NCBI GenBank assembly: GCA_037039925.1
Contig: JAXRKP010000410.1
Location: forward strand, 127,501 to 191,500
Length of the DNA: 64,000 nt
From: Doris montereyensis
Lineage: Eukaryota; Mollusca; Gastropoda; Nudibranchia; Dorididae
Direction: 5' to 3'
The number at the start of each line of letters is the position of its first letter. Position 1 is the stretch's first letter. Of the stretch, positions 1 through 12,769 are shown piece after piece. Position numbers and translations under genes: made by a program. Under the pieces are notes generated by a model. The model was not told the origin of the DNA, ran no database searches, and was given only the letters and a program-made list of their open reading frames with translations.

Positions 1-199
<199 letters not shown>

Positions 200-2290
200 C
201 AGGAGGGCGACGTGCTAATTGAGCAGGGCAGTCTTAACATCAAAACGAAAACGATCACCACATGTAAATCATTCGAATGTCGTGAGTGCACACTTCAAAC
301 AAAAGGACATTCAACGACCTTCACGTGCGTATACCATCCACCACGTAGATAGAAGAACAGTTTTAAAGTATTGATTTGTATTACTTATTTACAAACCCTG
401 CTAGAAGTTTACACGACAAAAAGGAACAAGCTTATCGTACTTGGTGACTTCAATGTTCAATATGATAATCCAGAAAACGAAATGCCAATACCGTAAAATC
501 AATTCGAACAACAAATAGCTTCAAGGGGGGCGCGTAAACACTGCAACGCATACAAAACAGCAAACACTCACCTGGGTTGTAAACGGTGACAACGAGGAAA
601 TTTACAATCTTCAAAAGATCAAGTAGCGGATAAAGACGTTACTGGTCACTTCGTCATTACTTTCGAAAGCAACGTCAAAAGAAAAACAACTCCCAGACGA
701 AAAGTTACATCAAGAAGAAAAGTAGTTGATCACACAACACTAGAGATTGACATTGAACGTGTTGTCCCGAGCTTTCTAACAAGCACCAATGTCATTTATA
801 GAAACCTACAACAACACGCTAAGGCAGCTGCTCGACCACCGTGCACCTATTGAACACCGGACAGTTACCGATCGTCCATCAGCACCGTGGCTGACAGAAG
901 AGATGAAGCTACTCAAAAGTAAAACGACGACGAGCAGAGAGAAAATGGCGCTCTGTAAGTCTGAAGATACACAAACAAATTTACAAACAACATAACAACA
1001 AAATGGAGCTACTGATTAAAGCTGCAAAGGCTGAATATTATAACGACAAAATCAATAAGTGCACAACTGCGCGAGCCCTGTTGAACATAAGCAGCAAAAT
1101 GACGGGCAAAGTCAGCGAATCTGACTGAGCCAATATTCAAACCGGTTACTTAAAGTATGACCTACCTGATGTATTTGTTCATTGTTTCAAGGTAAAAACG
1201 TGCATCTCATCAGAAACAATCTGAACCAGCATCGTCATTGACCACCGACTTCTAACCGGTAAGTGACGAGGAGCTCAAGACCCTTATATGGTCTTCACCA
1301 CCGAAGTCATGTCACCTTGACCCAATTGACACGTCATTATTAGTTAGATATTTAGATCACCTAGCCCCTGCCCTAACAGCCATTGTTAATGAATCTCTAA
1401 GAACTGGAATTGCACTTAAGGCCATTAAACATGCAATTGCGACCCCTTTACTTAAGAAAGCCAGCCTATCTCCTGAAGAATTTTAAAAAATATAGTACTG
1501 TTTTCGAACCTCCCATTTTTATCGAAAATTTTGGAAAAGGTCATTGCAATGCAATTAAAGAAACATCCTCTGAAATATTAATTGTTCGATCCCAATCGGC
1601 CAGCTTACAGTCAATATTACAACACAGAAACAGCCCTGCTTAAGATACAAAATGGTTTGTCAGCGCTGCCAATGAAGGTAAAGCGCCAGTCTTAACCCTG
1701 CTTGATTTAAGCGCGGCGTTTGACACACTTGACCATTCTATTTGAGCGACTTTCCAAAACTTTTGATCTAGAGGGCACTGTGTTTGACTGGTTTATATCC
1801 TATCTTCATGATCGTACCCAATCTGTCTCTCTTTATAAAATGCAATCTTCTCCTTTTCCACTCAATTATGGGGTTCCACACAGGTCAGTGCTTGGTCCCC
1901 TACTATATACATTGTATACACAACCGCTTGGTGATATTGTCAAACAATATGGAGTCAACCACCACATATATATTCTGACGATACGCAGCTTTTAAAATAT
2001 GTCATACCTATGAACACAAATTATCTTTTCAAATCCATGGAATTGTGTTATATCTGATGTAAAAGCATGGATGACTACTAAGAAGCTTAAACTGAATGAA
2101 GAAAAAGACTGAATTACTACTATGTAATCCAAAAATATTGGTTGGCCTGACGTTTCTACGAGGGTCGAAAACGACGAAATGAACTTCACACAGAACGTTG
2201 AAAATCTTGGGGTGTATTTCGATAATAATTTGTGTAGTTTGAAATTCAATTATGGTGGCCGTTACCATAGCAACAAAATGCAAAAGTAGA
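200..2290 (+). mobile_element. Degraded CR1/L2-like non-LTR retrotransposon (LINE)
   Basis: Translated pieces in shifting frames match a LINE polyprotein. The endonuclease motif LGDFN is at about 440-455. An inter-domain segment at 789-995 contains YNNTLRQLLDHRAPI followed by PWLTEE, typical of CR1/L2-type elements. The reverse transcriptase palm is at about 1695-1995, with LLDLSAAFDTLDHS, then GVPHRSVLGP, then a YSDDTQL-like end reached only through a frameshift. The later segment at about 2050-2240 (KAWMTTKKLKLNEEKTE, then ENLGVYFD) follows the usual order. Many stops and frameshifts make it inactive. The family assignment rests on motif wording, not on a tree. Confidence 0.85.
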
Positions 2291-2589
2291 CGTTTTACAC
2301 TTTTCTCACTAATTTGGAGATACTGAATCCAGCCATAAGGATTAAAAGTTTGTATATTTAAAAATTTTGAAAATGGCCTTCAGGACCTGTTCCCCCTCTT
2401 ACAATAAGGGAAGTAACTTCATCCTCTTTTCTCCGATCTCTGGACACCCATAAGCTTGCTTTTTCATATTTTTGAAAACCGTTTTTAACTTCTTTTTAAA
2501 TGATACTAGATCTAGATCTCATAGTGTAAATCTACTTTCAACGTTTGCCAAAATCAGTCTGAAATAATAAATGACCAAATTTGCTCCGT

Positions 2590-2965
2590 GGAATTCGCCA
2601 TTTGTTGTTGCGTTTTAGGTCCTGGTTGGTATCTTTGGTAGTGACCTTGTGGTGTATGTTGTGTTGTTTTCAAAGTATTCGTGCATTGCTGTCTGGGATG
2701 GAATCGCTTCCTCTCTTCTTAGTGTTCGCCTAAGTAGTTTTCATCTTTGCTCCTGGTTCTACAACCGGTCATAAAGATTTTGGTTGCTGATCTTTTTTCA
2801 GACCAGTGGACGCCGACAACGTTCCTGTGTTGTTTTCTAAGTATTACATCCATGTTTTCGATGTTCTGTTCAGTAAAACACCAGGTTGCGCTGTTGTATA
2901 GTGTTATTGGTATGACAATTGCTTCGTACGGTTCAATTCATTTTTGCTCCCTCATTACATTTGTT
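2590..2965 (-). mobile_element. LINE reverse-transcriptase C-terminal relic
   Basis: On the minus strand a frame reads YEAIVIPITLYNSATWCFTE followed by a segment ending GVHWSEK. This resembles the region after the RT domain of LINEs, with a YGSETW-like motif and then a GVRWSDK-like motif. It is broken, and its 5' side runs into the CAG/TAG tract. It is opposite in orientation to the LINE just upstream, so it is a separate insertion. Confidence 0.55.
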
Positions 2966-2991
2966 ATTTTCCATATGTTTTTCAGTTCATG

Positions 2992-3516
<525 letters not shown>

Positions 3517-5525
3517 AGTAGTGTTGACCTAAGAACCCACCGCCTGAGAACTTAGTCCGCCTATGAACTTATTAATCGTGCAACATATTTTTTCTTAAGT
3601 AAAACTACCCTTACCCCTTTAAGACTCTGCTACTATAGCCCGGTCCGCCTTAGAACACAGTCTGATCATGAGCTAAGATTCGTGAGAGAGAGAAAAAATC
3701 GACATTCATTTTAATGCTTATAATTGCCGATAACCTGTGATACATCGCAAGCGAATCATAGAAAGACTGGTGGTAAGCATAGGTCCAAACACTAGTAGGT
3801 GTTATAAACACTAAAACGTGTCACACGGGTGTGTCAGACACAATGACTGACACCAGGAAGGCTGCCACCAGTCCTATAACCCTATCGGTAGCATTACGTG
3901 TCCCAGAAATAGGAAAGTTTCATTTCCTAAATCCAAAACCACCATACGATCCCCCCGCCCCCCCCCCCAAAAAAACATTCTTCTCTTAGCCAAGTAGTTG
4001 TAAATTCGATTACAAATATTTGTTGCCCCCCGATCACCGCGGGGAGGTGGAAGAATGTCGATCTGGATGATGAGTTGGTTGATTGATTTAAATGGTAAAA
4101 TTCCATGTACAGTCTATATACATATTTACTGGTTGGTATCGTATGGCAATCTCATGCACGTATTCTCTCACTTCAAGCCTTCTTTGCGTCAAAGTCTGTT
4201 TTCAGTTCTTTCACTTTCTTTTTGAAGTTTTTAAATTCCTTTTGTTTCCACGATAGTACGGGTCGTGGCGCGGATCTTCATGTATACCTTTGCCTGAAAT
4301 GTTTTTACGACATCCACGAAGTTGAAGATGTCCGGATGCATGCAGCATAAAAATATTCTCCGAATTCCCGGTGGAAGCGTTCGCATGCATTTGTTGTCTT
4401 CTTGCTCGTTGGTTCAGGCTAGCACCACGTGGTTGGAGGAAAAAGAGAAAGAATCACATATATAGGTGTCCAGCAGATAGTCGGCCAGTTCATCGCATTT
4501 CTCATTTTCAGGGTTTGTCTGCCATCAGGTAAAACAAAATACTCTTCTATCTGCTGGGGTCATGATGCCGAAAATGTCTTTTCTGCCATTTTGCTTCGAC
4601 AATTGACTTGTCCTTGAAGACTGGAGCCGAGGTGCTTGCGATAGATGAAAGTGGCAACCTTTGATGTGTTTGCACCAGCGAATATAATCTATCTTTGAGA
4701 GCTTGGTGGGCCGCTATTTAGTCCATGTACACACAGTTCAGTTGAAGACCAATGTTCAAACTGGATGCAAAAAATGCTGTAATTCCAAGTATCATGTATG
4801 TAGAGTTGTTTTGGGAAATGAAACTTTAAAAATGTTTGGAAACGTATTGCGATTTTGGAGGATTCTGGGAAACGTATTGTAACCATCCTATCCATCTTTC
4901 CTGGCCATCTGTGACCATGTCTTTGGCACCTCGGGCACTACAGACGATCAAAGATTACGTAGCTGTTAGGTGCCAAGATGTGGAGGCAAAGCAATTACGC
5001 GACTGGCATTGCAACACCAAAGACAGGTGACAGGCAAGGTAAGGACAACCCTCTTATTCTTATTGTTGCCAGCTTTCTCCGGCCGTCTTGCATGAGTAAT
5101 TAACTTTTTCCTCTTTCTGGTTGGCTGAAAAATGAATGACCAATTACATAGTGTTTTCAACATATACGGAAGTAATTGTACAAATCGCTACATTGTTTTT
5201 GTCCTAGTCATAAACTCTCATTCATTTGCTCAGCTCGCTGGAGGCTCGATCTATCTACCTGCAAAGACTGCTTATTTTTTCATTTCATTTCAAGCACAGC
5301 TTCAGACCATCATTTATGCCTACACGAGGCAATTCTTTGATAACATTAACAAACAGAACTGCTTATCTATTGGAGGCTAGTCAAAATGTAATGGTCACGG
5401 GGAATAGCCAATACAAAATATATGAATAATGAAGTAAAAACACAAGACATGTTGGAGTTCACCTTAGAACACGGTCTGCCAAAGAACCCGCTGTTTCTGT
5501 CTCACAAGGACCGGGTTCAGACACC
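3517..5525. other. Gene-free stretch
   Basis: I see no exon, RNA gene or named repeat here. There are short poly-C/poly-A runs near 3950-3975. The open frames are short, lack splice signals and show no recognisable motif. Old transposon sequence is possible but not shown. Confidence 0.5.
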
Positions 5526-5660
5526 GCTGTAGTAGTATTTTAGTGGTAGTAGTATTTTAATGGTAGTAGTTGTTGTTGTTATTGTCCATGTTCTTGTAGT
5601 AGTAGTAGTAGCAGTAGCAGTAGTAGTAGTAGCAGCAGCAACAGCAGCAGCAGTAGCAGT

Positions 5661-5726
<66 letters not shown>

Positions 5727-5775
5727 TGCTGTTGTTGTTGTAGTACAGCAGCAGCAGCAGCAGCAGTAGTAGTAA
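5526..5775. repeat. TAG/CAG trinucleotide tract
   Basis: Interrupted TAG and CAG triplets with a few GTT units. It directly flanks the foldback SINE that follows, whose far side is also TAG repeat, so that element inserted into this array. Confidence 0.93.
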
Positions 5776-6104
5776 AGTAATGACATTTAAGATAATATAA
5801 AAACCCCATAGGAATAAAAACGAGATAAATACAAGGAAAAGATAGAAAAGAATTCTGGCCACCACGGGATCGAACCCGCGACCTCTGCGTCGGCACCCAT
5901 CACCTCTCCATGAAAAGAAAGTGTGCTACCAACCGAGCTAACTACGCTGACGCAGAGGTTGCGGGTTGGATTCCCATGGTGGCCAGGATTTTTTTGTCTA
6001 TTTCTTGTATTTGTCTCGTCCTTGTTCCTACGGGGCTTTTCATATTGTCTTATGTCATTACCTTCTCTACCGACATGCCCCTTGACTCACTGTTTGTCTT
6101 TATC
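5776..6104 (+). mobile_element. Foldback double-headed tRNA-SINE, copy 1
   Basis: Two inverted arms meet near 5940. The minus-strand reading of the left arm has a tRNA-like A box (TTAGCTCGGTTGGTAGC) and B box (GGTTCGATCCC). The right arm repeats the body through GCAGAGGTTGCGGGTTGGAT and GGTGGCCAGGA. The outer parts also match in inverted orientation, from AGTAATGACA at the left to TTATGTCATTA at about 6050. A non-inverted tail ending TGTTTGTCTT closes the right side. It sits inside a TAG array. The same architecture recurs at 30178 and 35144. Confidence 0.8.
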
Positions 6105-6123
6105 TAGTAGTAGTAGTAGCAGC

Positions 6124-6191
<68 letters not shown>

Positions 6192-6192
6192 A
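6105..6192. repeat. (TAG)n tract
   Basis: Almost pure TAG triplets with one or two CAG units, probably the continuation of the array split by the adjacent SINE insertion. Confidence 0.93.
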
Positions 6193-6514
6193 CTAGAAGT
6201 AGTGCAGTGAAGTAGTGGTAGTAGTTAATGTTGTTTTAGAAAGATTTGACTACATCATGACGAAAAGATATATGTACGAAATGCGAAAGTAAAAAAACCA
6301 TAGCCATTTTCAGACTGATACTGTCGTTACAGACGCTCTCTCGAGTGAAAGTTGAATCTCCTTCAAAGCCTGCACTCTCTTGTCCTCACGAATTTAATAA
6401 CATGGTATTAGAGGCAGGATATATATATATATAGCTTCTGCTTAGCGTGCATCACTTTAATCATTATGTTATCTTAATTTGAAATTAAGATCTAATTATC
6501 TATAAATAAATAAT

Positions 6515-6608
6515 CTTCGTGGTAGATCTAGATCTAGATTGCAAATCTATAGATCTAGATCTAGATTATCTAGATCTAGATCTAGATCTAATCTAGATCT
6601 AGATCAAG
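6515..6608. repeat. AGATCT low-complexity cluster
   Basis: Repeated AGATCT/TAGATC hexamers, self-complementary and interrupted. Shorter AGATCTAG clusters recur across the window, for example near 6870-6890, 26620-26690 and 50155-50170. Confidence 0.85.
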
Positions 6609-6627
6609 TTGAAGAATATAGGGTAAT

Positions 6628-6826
6628 TTGTACTTGATGTCGGTATCGGTTTAGATATGCATTTAGAGGTAAGAATAAAGAAATCTATCCACAATCCCTT
6701 AATCTGAACGCTCATCGACACCCCACCCCACAATGGTGTGAGGGTAGGCAGTTCCGAGAAAGGGATTGTGGATAGATTTCTTCATTCTTACCTCTAAATG
6801 TAATTTTAAGCCGATATCGAGTACAA
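6628..6826. mobile_element. Hairpin MITE
   Basis: Terminal inverted arms of about 70 bp, TTGTAC...CAATCCCTT at 6628-6700 and its complement AGGGATTG...GTACAA at 6760-6826, with a loop of about 60 bp. The inner 39 bp of the arms are nearly perfect and the outer part is more diverged. There is no coding content. No other copy was noticed in this window. Confidence 0.65.
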
Positions 6827-7406
6827 CTTTGACCCACTTTGTTTTACGCCACTAAACTGTAAAATCACAGAATCTAGATTCTAGTCTAGATCTAGTTTTA
6901 GAATATTATATGAAATGTGAGATCTTAATATAGAGATCTAGTCTTTAAAACTTGAAACAGATTTAGATAAAAATAATAGATAATATTACCTAGGGCCAGC
7001 AGCGCTAGATCTATTCACAAGTGTGACGGATAGACTTTGCCACTATTTGTCATTATTTTTAACCCAATTAGAATTACAGTGCACTAAAGACCTGAAGTAG
7101 AAATTATGTAAAGAAAGGAACCTATTTGTGTCAATAAATCATCCTATGGGAAAATATCTAAAACTAGTCCTTGTACATATGACCCATTTGTATAGTCATT
7201 AATGACGAGTACCTGAGAGAGAAAGAATGCTATTCGTCCTGAGTATCGGATGTATTACGGATGATGAATCAAGTAGCATCTGTAATTTGTCAAATACAGG
7301 GGGAAATAATGAAAATGTCAAATAATAACAAAGTATTATCATTAGATGTTTAAATTTATAAATTTATAAACAAAAAAGATTATTTTATATTTATCTTATT
7401 TTTTAG

Positions 7407-10400
7407 GTCCCCATCTTTGAAGCATAAGAAGATGGAAAAATTCTACCGTGCCAAGTGAGGGAGCCCCAGGTGATTGGGTGAAGGAGCTTTTTGCTCCAAT
7501 ATACAACTTTGAGGATGTTGTAGCTGCCGGAAAAGATGGCTATGAAGTAAAAGAAAGTGTCATTAAACGTGTACCCATTCTAGACCCTCTCACTGTAAAA
7601 GACGTGTTTGAACGTGTACACCAGCGCATTGTCGAGGCAGAGTTGGCCAAGCAGCGGGAGAAAGAAGAAAAGAAGGTAAGAAAATCAAACACGGTAATAA
7701 GGAATGTGTGCGTGTATGATGAGAATTTAACAACTTTACTGCCAGCTGTAATATGGGATAATGATGTATACAATGTAGTATATTGTAGTTAATTCTTATC
7801 TTCTTCTTCTTCGTCGTCTCCTTCCTTTTCTTCCAGTTCTTCTTTTTCTTCTTTGTCTGACTCTGTAGAGTCCTGCTCTACCACTATTCACACCCACCTT
7901 CCTTTTATTGACCCAAATTCCAATTGGGAACGGCAACTGCCTACCAGGTTCTTAAGCGGACACCACTGTACTACTACTGCTACATGTACTACAACATTGA
8001 ATTTCAGAAGCCTGTTTGCATGCAGTGAACCTACATTGTATTGTCAGACACACAAAAGGGGAGGGGGAGGGGGTGGCTCCTGGATTATGAGTTTGGGACC
8101 AAAATGTCAATTTTATGGAGGCGGTTTTTGCATTTTTATATTCAGATATCTTCTTTTATCAACAAGTTTATGGCACAACAGTTAGCAGTATAACAAGGTT
8201 TGGGTATTCATGGATTTCCAGTCAATTTATTTATGATTGCATGTGTTGTTTTCAATTTCAGAAAAGAAGAAAATAGAGAAGATTGACCTCGCAAATCAAG
8301 TATATGGGACACTGAAGAATTGGAAACATTGAGACAAGTTTACAAATCGGCCAAAGGTTTGTGAATGTGAATATTTTATCCTGTCTTTCAAGTGATTTAG
8401 TGTATATATATATATATATATATACATGTACAGGAGCAAGAAAGAATAGAATTTATACCTACAGGCATCTGAAAATTCTTTGACATAAGATAACTTTTTA
8501 CTTTAAAGGTCACTATCTCATACTATGGCAACTATCTCTGTGTTTATTTTGTTCCATTACTTTATTTATTTGTATAGACTTTTATAAACCTACCTACTTA
8601 GTTTTTAATGCTGTATTTTTTTACTCTTTTATTTATTCATGCATTTATCAATTTGTAAATTATAAACACATTTATTTGCTTTTGTTATCTTCTTATTACC
8701 ACAGGTGAAATTGAAAACTGGAAGTGGCCTTACGAGAGACAAACGCACATAATGAGGCTTTAGAGGACAAAGTGGTGAAGCAAAGGAAGGAGACTGATCA
8801 ACTTCAAGCTAAACTAAGGAGGCAACCAAATCCAACCAACGGCTTGTGATTCACCGCGACAGTCTACAGAAGGACATGGCTGTTCTTGAATTCAAACAGG
8901 CGGCTCTGACAGAAATGTGGCACGACATTGAGGCTGAAAAGGTGATTAGAAAAGCGTGCCAAAACTAGAAGAATTTGGCACTTTGAGTGTTTAGACTGAA
9001 AGGAACGCTGTGCGTAGTTGTGAAAGTGTCTCAAACTTTTCTGGTGTTATTTAATAAATGCACAGTTGCTGTATCTTGTACAATATTTCGTCTTTGACAA
9101 TTAAGTGTTCTATTTCTACTCTATTTCTTAGTTGGATATGTATGTGTTATGCAAAGTGAAGTTATTATCATTATTTATTAGTATTGTTATATTATGCCCA
9201 CATGCTACCCTTCCGACAGACAAACAGAGGTGGGCCTGTCGATATATATATAAATAAGAGAAGAGACAGATAAAGCTTGTTAATATAATACAAGAATTTG
9301 TTAATTGATGATTTATGAGGGACAGATTGAGATGACTGGACTCTGCCGATATTAGTAGATTGTATTTATTATAAGCATTGTCCATGCAAGAAGAGTAAGC
9401 AATATTTTCACTAGGATTAAGATAAACTGATTTGATTTTTAGCATACAGATACAAGAGTAATACTGGAGTTTGACTTTGATATTGACAGGCATTTGAATT
9501 CAGGTTTTGACATTTTGTGATTGTCAAGAGGCTGAATACAACACCTTAGTCTTAGTTGGCCTGAGAAGAAAAAAACTAACAAAGAAGAAAACTAATGTCT
9601 TTTGTACTCTTAGAAGGTCATAGTCATATAAGAATAGATTTTAAACAAATAAGATAAATGAATTAAAGTGCAACAACAAAAAAGCAACAAAAACAGCTCA
9701 TCCCAAATCAAACATTAGTAACAGTAAACAAATACGAGAAAGTTGGGAGACTTCATTCATGAATAACTGCTATGATGAAGAGATCAGCTCATGGAAAGAA
9801 ACCTTTTTTATCCATATGTAGGTTGTGATTTGTTTGTACATTTTATGTCTTAACAGACAAAGTTGGATGAACTTGGAAAAAGCCACATCTAAATTTAAGG
9901 GGGAGTACAAGCAAAAAAGACCCAGTGTCTTTGACAATAAAGAAATTAAAATCTAGACCGTCAGATAGATATCGAGATCTAGTATAAAGTCTATATTGAT
10001 GAGATGAAATATCCATTTCCTTGGTGATTATAAGACCTAGAAAGCTTGGGAGACCAGTCCATGGCTTATCTTGGTTGTATCAAGAAATGTAATCCGTTGC
10101 CATCACTACACAGTATATCCCCCCGCAAAGGCATCCTAAAATATATCCATTTTTTCCAACTTTATCAAATGTCTACTAAGTACTATTAGTATTAGTATTA
10201 ATACTATTTCAGTATTTTCAGTCCTTGTCTCAACTGATATTAATACGTGTACTAAAATTAGTAATATACCAGTAGTTCCTAATACGTTTGATTTTCTTCT
10301 CTCAGAAAAAATGCCATGGAGGAAACTAAGAACGCCCATATACAACTGGACACGGAGCGGCTGAGTCGTCAGAAACTCGAATCGGAGCAGCTAGAAGCCA

Positions 10401-10645
10401 AACAAAATCTCATGAGGGAAATGTCGTTGTTGGAACGAAATCTCAAGTCAAAGTACGAGACAGAGATTGGTGACTTGCAAGAGGTTGTGAAAGATCTAAC
10501 AGTAGAGCTCCGAAATGAGAGACAGTTGCATGAGGCCTCTAAGAGAGGGTTAGAACATTTGCGACGTCACTTTTCAAGTCTCCCTTTGCAAGATGTTTTA
10601 CCAGAACATATCGTCAATAAAGATGAAGTTGGGTTTATTGACCAT
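7407..10645 (+). CDS. Coiled-coil protein, partial multi-exon gene with frame breaks
   Basis: I do not recognise the family. Five exon-like blocks share one strand and have plausible splice sites: 7407-7675, 8262-8356, 8705-8941, 9857-9924 and 10306-10645. The first contains GDWVKELFAPIYNFEDVV and ends in a Glu/Lys-rich stretch. The third (LRETNAHNEALEDKVVKQRK, later QKDMAVLEFKQAAL) and fifth (LLERNLKSKYETEIGDL, then VVKDLTVELRNERQLHEAS) have the heptad pattern of a long coiled coil. The last block ends LPEHIVNKDEVGFIDH at a GTAAGT donor. Each of the first four blocks needs at least one frame change to stay open (near 7450, 8320, 8730, 8825 and 9885). The fifth is open for 110 codons. Start and end are not identified. 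A possible next exon is 11827-11856. It may be a real gene with assembly indels or a decaying copy. Confidence 0.6.
7676..8261. other. Intron of the coiled-coil gene
   Basis: It runs from a GTAAGA donor to a TTTCAG acceptor. It contains a TCTTCTTC-rich stretch near 7795-7850 and a G-rich run near 8058-8075. Nothing else is recognised. Confidence 0.5.
8942..9856. other. Intron of the coiled-coil gene
   Basis: AT-rich sequence between a GTGATT donor and an AACAG acceptor. No repeat or exon is recognised. A 121-codon minus-strand open frame at 9128-9493 shows no motif and is not called. Confidence 0.45.
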
Positions 10646-10935
10646 GTAAGTTTATGATGTTTGTGGCTTGAGGTGCAAGCATCTCAACCTTAGATGTAAA
10701 AAGATATTAGAAGAAATGTTACTGTATTATGCCAATAGCTAATCAAGAAGAACAGTAGCAAATTCAAGTGGTAATGATGAAACCTAAAGAGGGAAACAAA
10801 ACAGAACAGAGAAATTTTCCAGCTACACAGTTCATCACACGCTCTTCTTTCATGCTAAAGTGGTGGGTGCCGACCTGGAGGTCATGGGTTTAATTATGTC
10901 TGGGGGGTGGGGGTAACTTATGTTTATTCCTTTGG

Positions 10936-11486
10936 AATATCATGTCTCGATAATCCGAACACCTCCGCTCTGAGCAATTTGTCCGGATTATCGAGACATC
11001 CGGAGTATAGAATCACTGATCAAAGGGACACATTTTGAATCAGCGAAAACCCTTAGAATTTAGAACTTACAGTAATGAAGGCCTGGTGCATTTTACGGGG
11101 GACTGAGCACAACGATACTGTTCATCACTCGCCAGAATTCCCTCTCTGTGACTTGTGCCTCAGGTTTCTCGTTTACACACAATTTATACCACGTCACAAG
11201 AAGAGAGAGGAAGACGGACAGAGGTAGATAAAATTGCTAAATGGTATGGCTGAAGTGGCGATAGAAAAGGTGGGTCGGATGACTTTGATGGACCGTTAGT
11301 GGATTGGATAGACTCTCGGACAGTTGAGCATTTGGTTTATCGAAGCATAAACTCTATATTGTGGTAGCGTGTCAGAAAATTAGGTTTTCGGATCCCAAAT
11401 TATGGGGTACAAGCAAAGATGAAAAAATGCGGCCCCAGCTCACCTGTTCGGATTATCGAAGTCCGGACTGTCAAGACATGACTGTA
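10936..11486. mobile_element. Pogo-like non-autonomous DNA element, copy 1
   Basis: The left side has CATGTCTCGATAATCCGAAC, followed by an internal inverted copy GTCCGGATTATCGAGAC at about 10980-10997. The right side, read in complement, has TACAGTCATGTCTTGA and then CGATAATCCGAAC. The interior (GTATGGCTGAAGTGG, TTTATCGAAGCATAAACTCT) is shared with 19630-20090. Ends with ACAGTC plus ATAATCCGAAC fit the Tc1/mariner-pogo superfamily. The exact boundaries are uncertain. Confidence 0.6.
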
Positions 11487-11826
11487 TTTGTTTCATCTTT
11501 GTACGCCCTTACTGACGCCATGCTTCGGTAACAAAGAAAGGACAGTGCCAATGAGAGAAAAGGATTTACAAACTAAGGTGGATGCCACGACTGTTGTCGT
11601 TCTTCCTTTGTTACTGTTACCATACTGAAGAAAGTTATGCATCCTAAGAAAATTTCTCCTTTTGCTGTTTTGTCTTTGTTCATCTTAGCCTTAGGCCTTA
11701 CTGTTACTAGTTATACTAGTGTTGCTGTGTAGATTAATGATGGTTCATCTTAATCAAAGAGAAGTGTTGATGAAGATTGTAAAGCGTTTTTGTAATTGAT
11801 GGTGTGTTTGCTTTTATTTTTGAAAG

Positions 11827-11856
11827 AACTATTATGACACAATCAGTAGTGGTGTG
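11827..11856 (+). other. Possible 30-nt micro-exon
   Basis: A pyrimidine-rich tract ending TTGAAAG precedes 30 in-frame bases reading NYYDTISSGV, followed by a strong GTAAGT donor. It would join in phase 0 to the coiled-coil exon ending at 10645. It is too short to prove from sequence alone. Confidence 0.2.
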
Positions 11857-11939
11857 GTAAGTTTGTTATCTCAACGACTGGTTCAAAATCCTGGCTGGAC
11901 CAGGTTTTTTTCCACGATGACGTTGTGCTCCTGGGAAAG

Positions 11940-12200
11940 GTACTCAAATATTTCACTGGTTCCCTCACCTGACTTAAATGTTTATGAGTACTCAGCTATA
12001 CATAGAGAAGGATTGTGTCAGAGTTTAAGTGTAAGTATGAAGTGCCCACCAGTAGAACCAGTAACAGGCAGCTGCACCTGTATCACTATCGTGTCATATA
12101 TGCTCCCCTGGGGAGTAGAAACAGAGTTTTGAAGCAAGTGACCTGCATGGGGATGAATAATGTAAAGTTGGTAGGCCTGCACTAGTGTAGGGATGTGAAC
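11940..12200 (+). mobile_element. Diverged SINE, family D
   Basis: It shares landmarks in the same order with 33895-34135 and, inverted, 32115-32445: CTCCC-tgGGGAG, AAGCAAGTGACCTGCA, then GCCTGCACTAGTGTAGGGAT. The 5' head is not clear here. Confidence 0.5.
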
Positions 12201-12600
12201 TGTAATTAGTATAATATATATCCATCCGCTATCTTCATCTCATCATCACATTGTTTTATTTTTAGTAACATATTCACTTTGCCAAAATTGAAACATAAAA
12301 AGTAAAAGCTTAGTGGTCTGTAGGACTTTATTATAACTAAACATTACCGTATTGAAATGATCTATGTAGTCGGTAAAACTGTTCAAACATGTAACTGTGT
12401 GCACGTGTGTGTGAATGTTAATCATGGTTATATCATGTTCAATTGTGTTATATGATGGTGCGAGTGAACGATGTTTTGAACGACATATTATGTGTAAACT
12501 TATAATATATACTAAATGTATTTTTTTGTAACATGAGAAATGTAAATATTTTTAAAAATTGCATTGTTTGAACAATAAAGATTATCATTATTACAGTATT

Positions 12601-12767
12601 AGGTGGATAAAAGTACACTTTATAAAAAAGCACACTCTGCATGAACACACGCCTACATCTGCTGACCAAATTTGGACTATATAATAAAAGTGTTCTCATA
12701 AATACACGGTATACATAAAAGCATGCCTTTTTGCTGCACCCAAAGGGTGTGCGTTTATCCAGCGCTT
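12601..12767 (-). mobile_element. MITE with GGATAAA/TTTATCC ends, copy 1
   Basis: The left end GGTGGATAAAAGTACAC mirrors the right end GTGCGTTTATCCAGCG. The interior CACACGCCTACATCTGCTGA is the complement of 63146-63292, so the two copies are in opposite orientation, about 50 kb apart. No coding content. Confidence 0.7.
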
Positions 12768-12769
12768 AC

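Noticed and set aside
5850..5970. tRNA genes on both strands
   Set aside because: A and B boxes are present, but no full cloverleaf or acceptor stem is seen, and the same sequence recurs as a SINE head.
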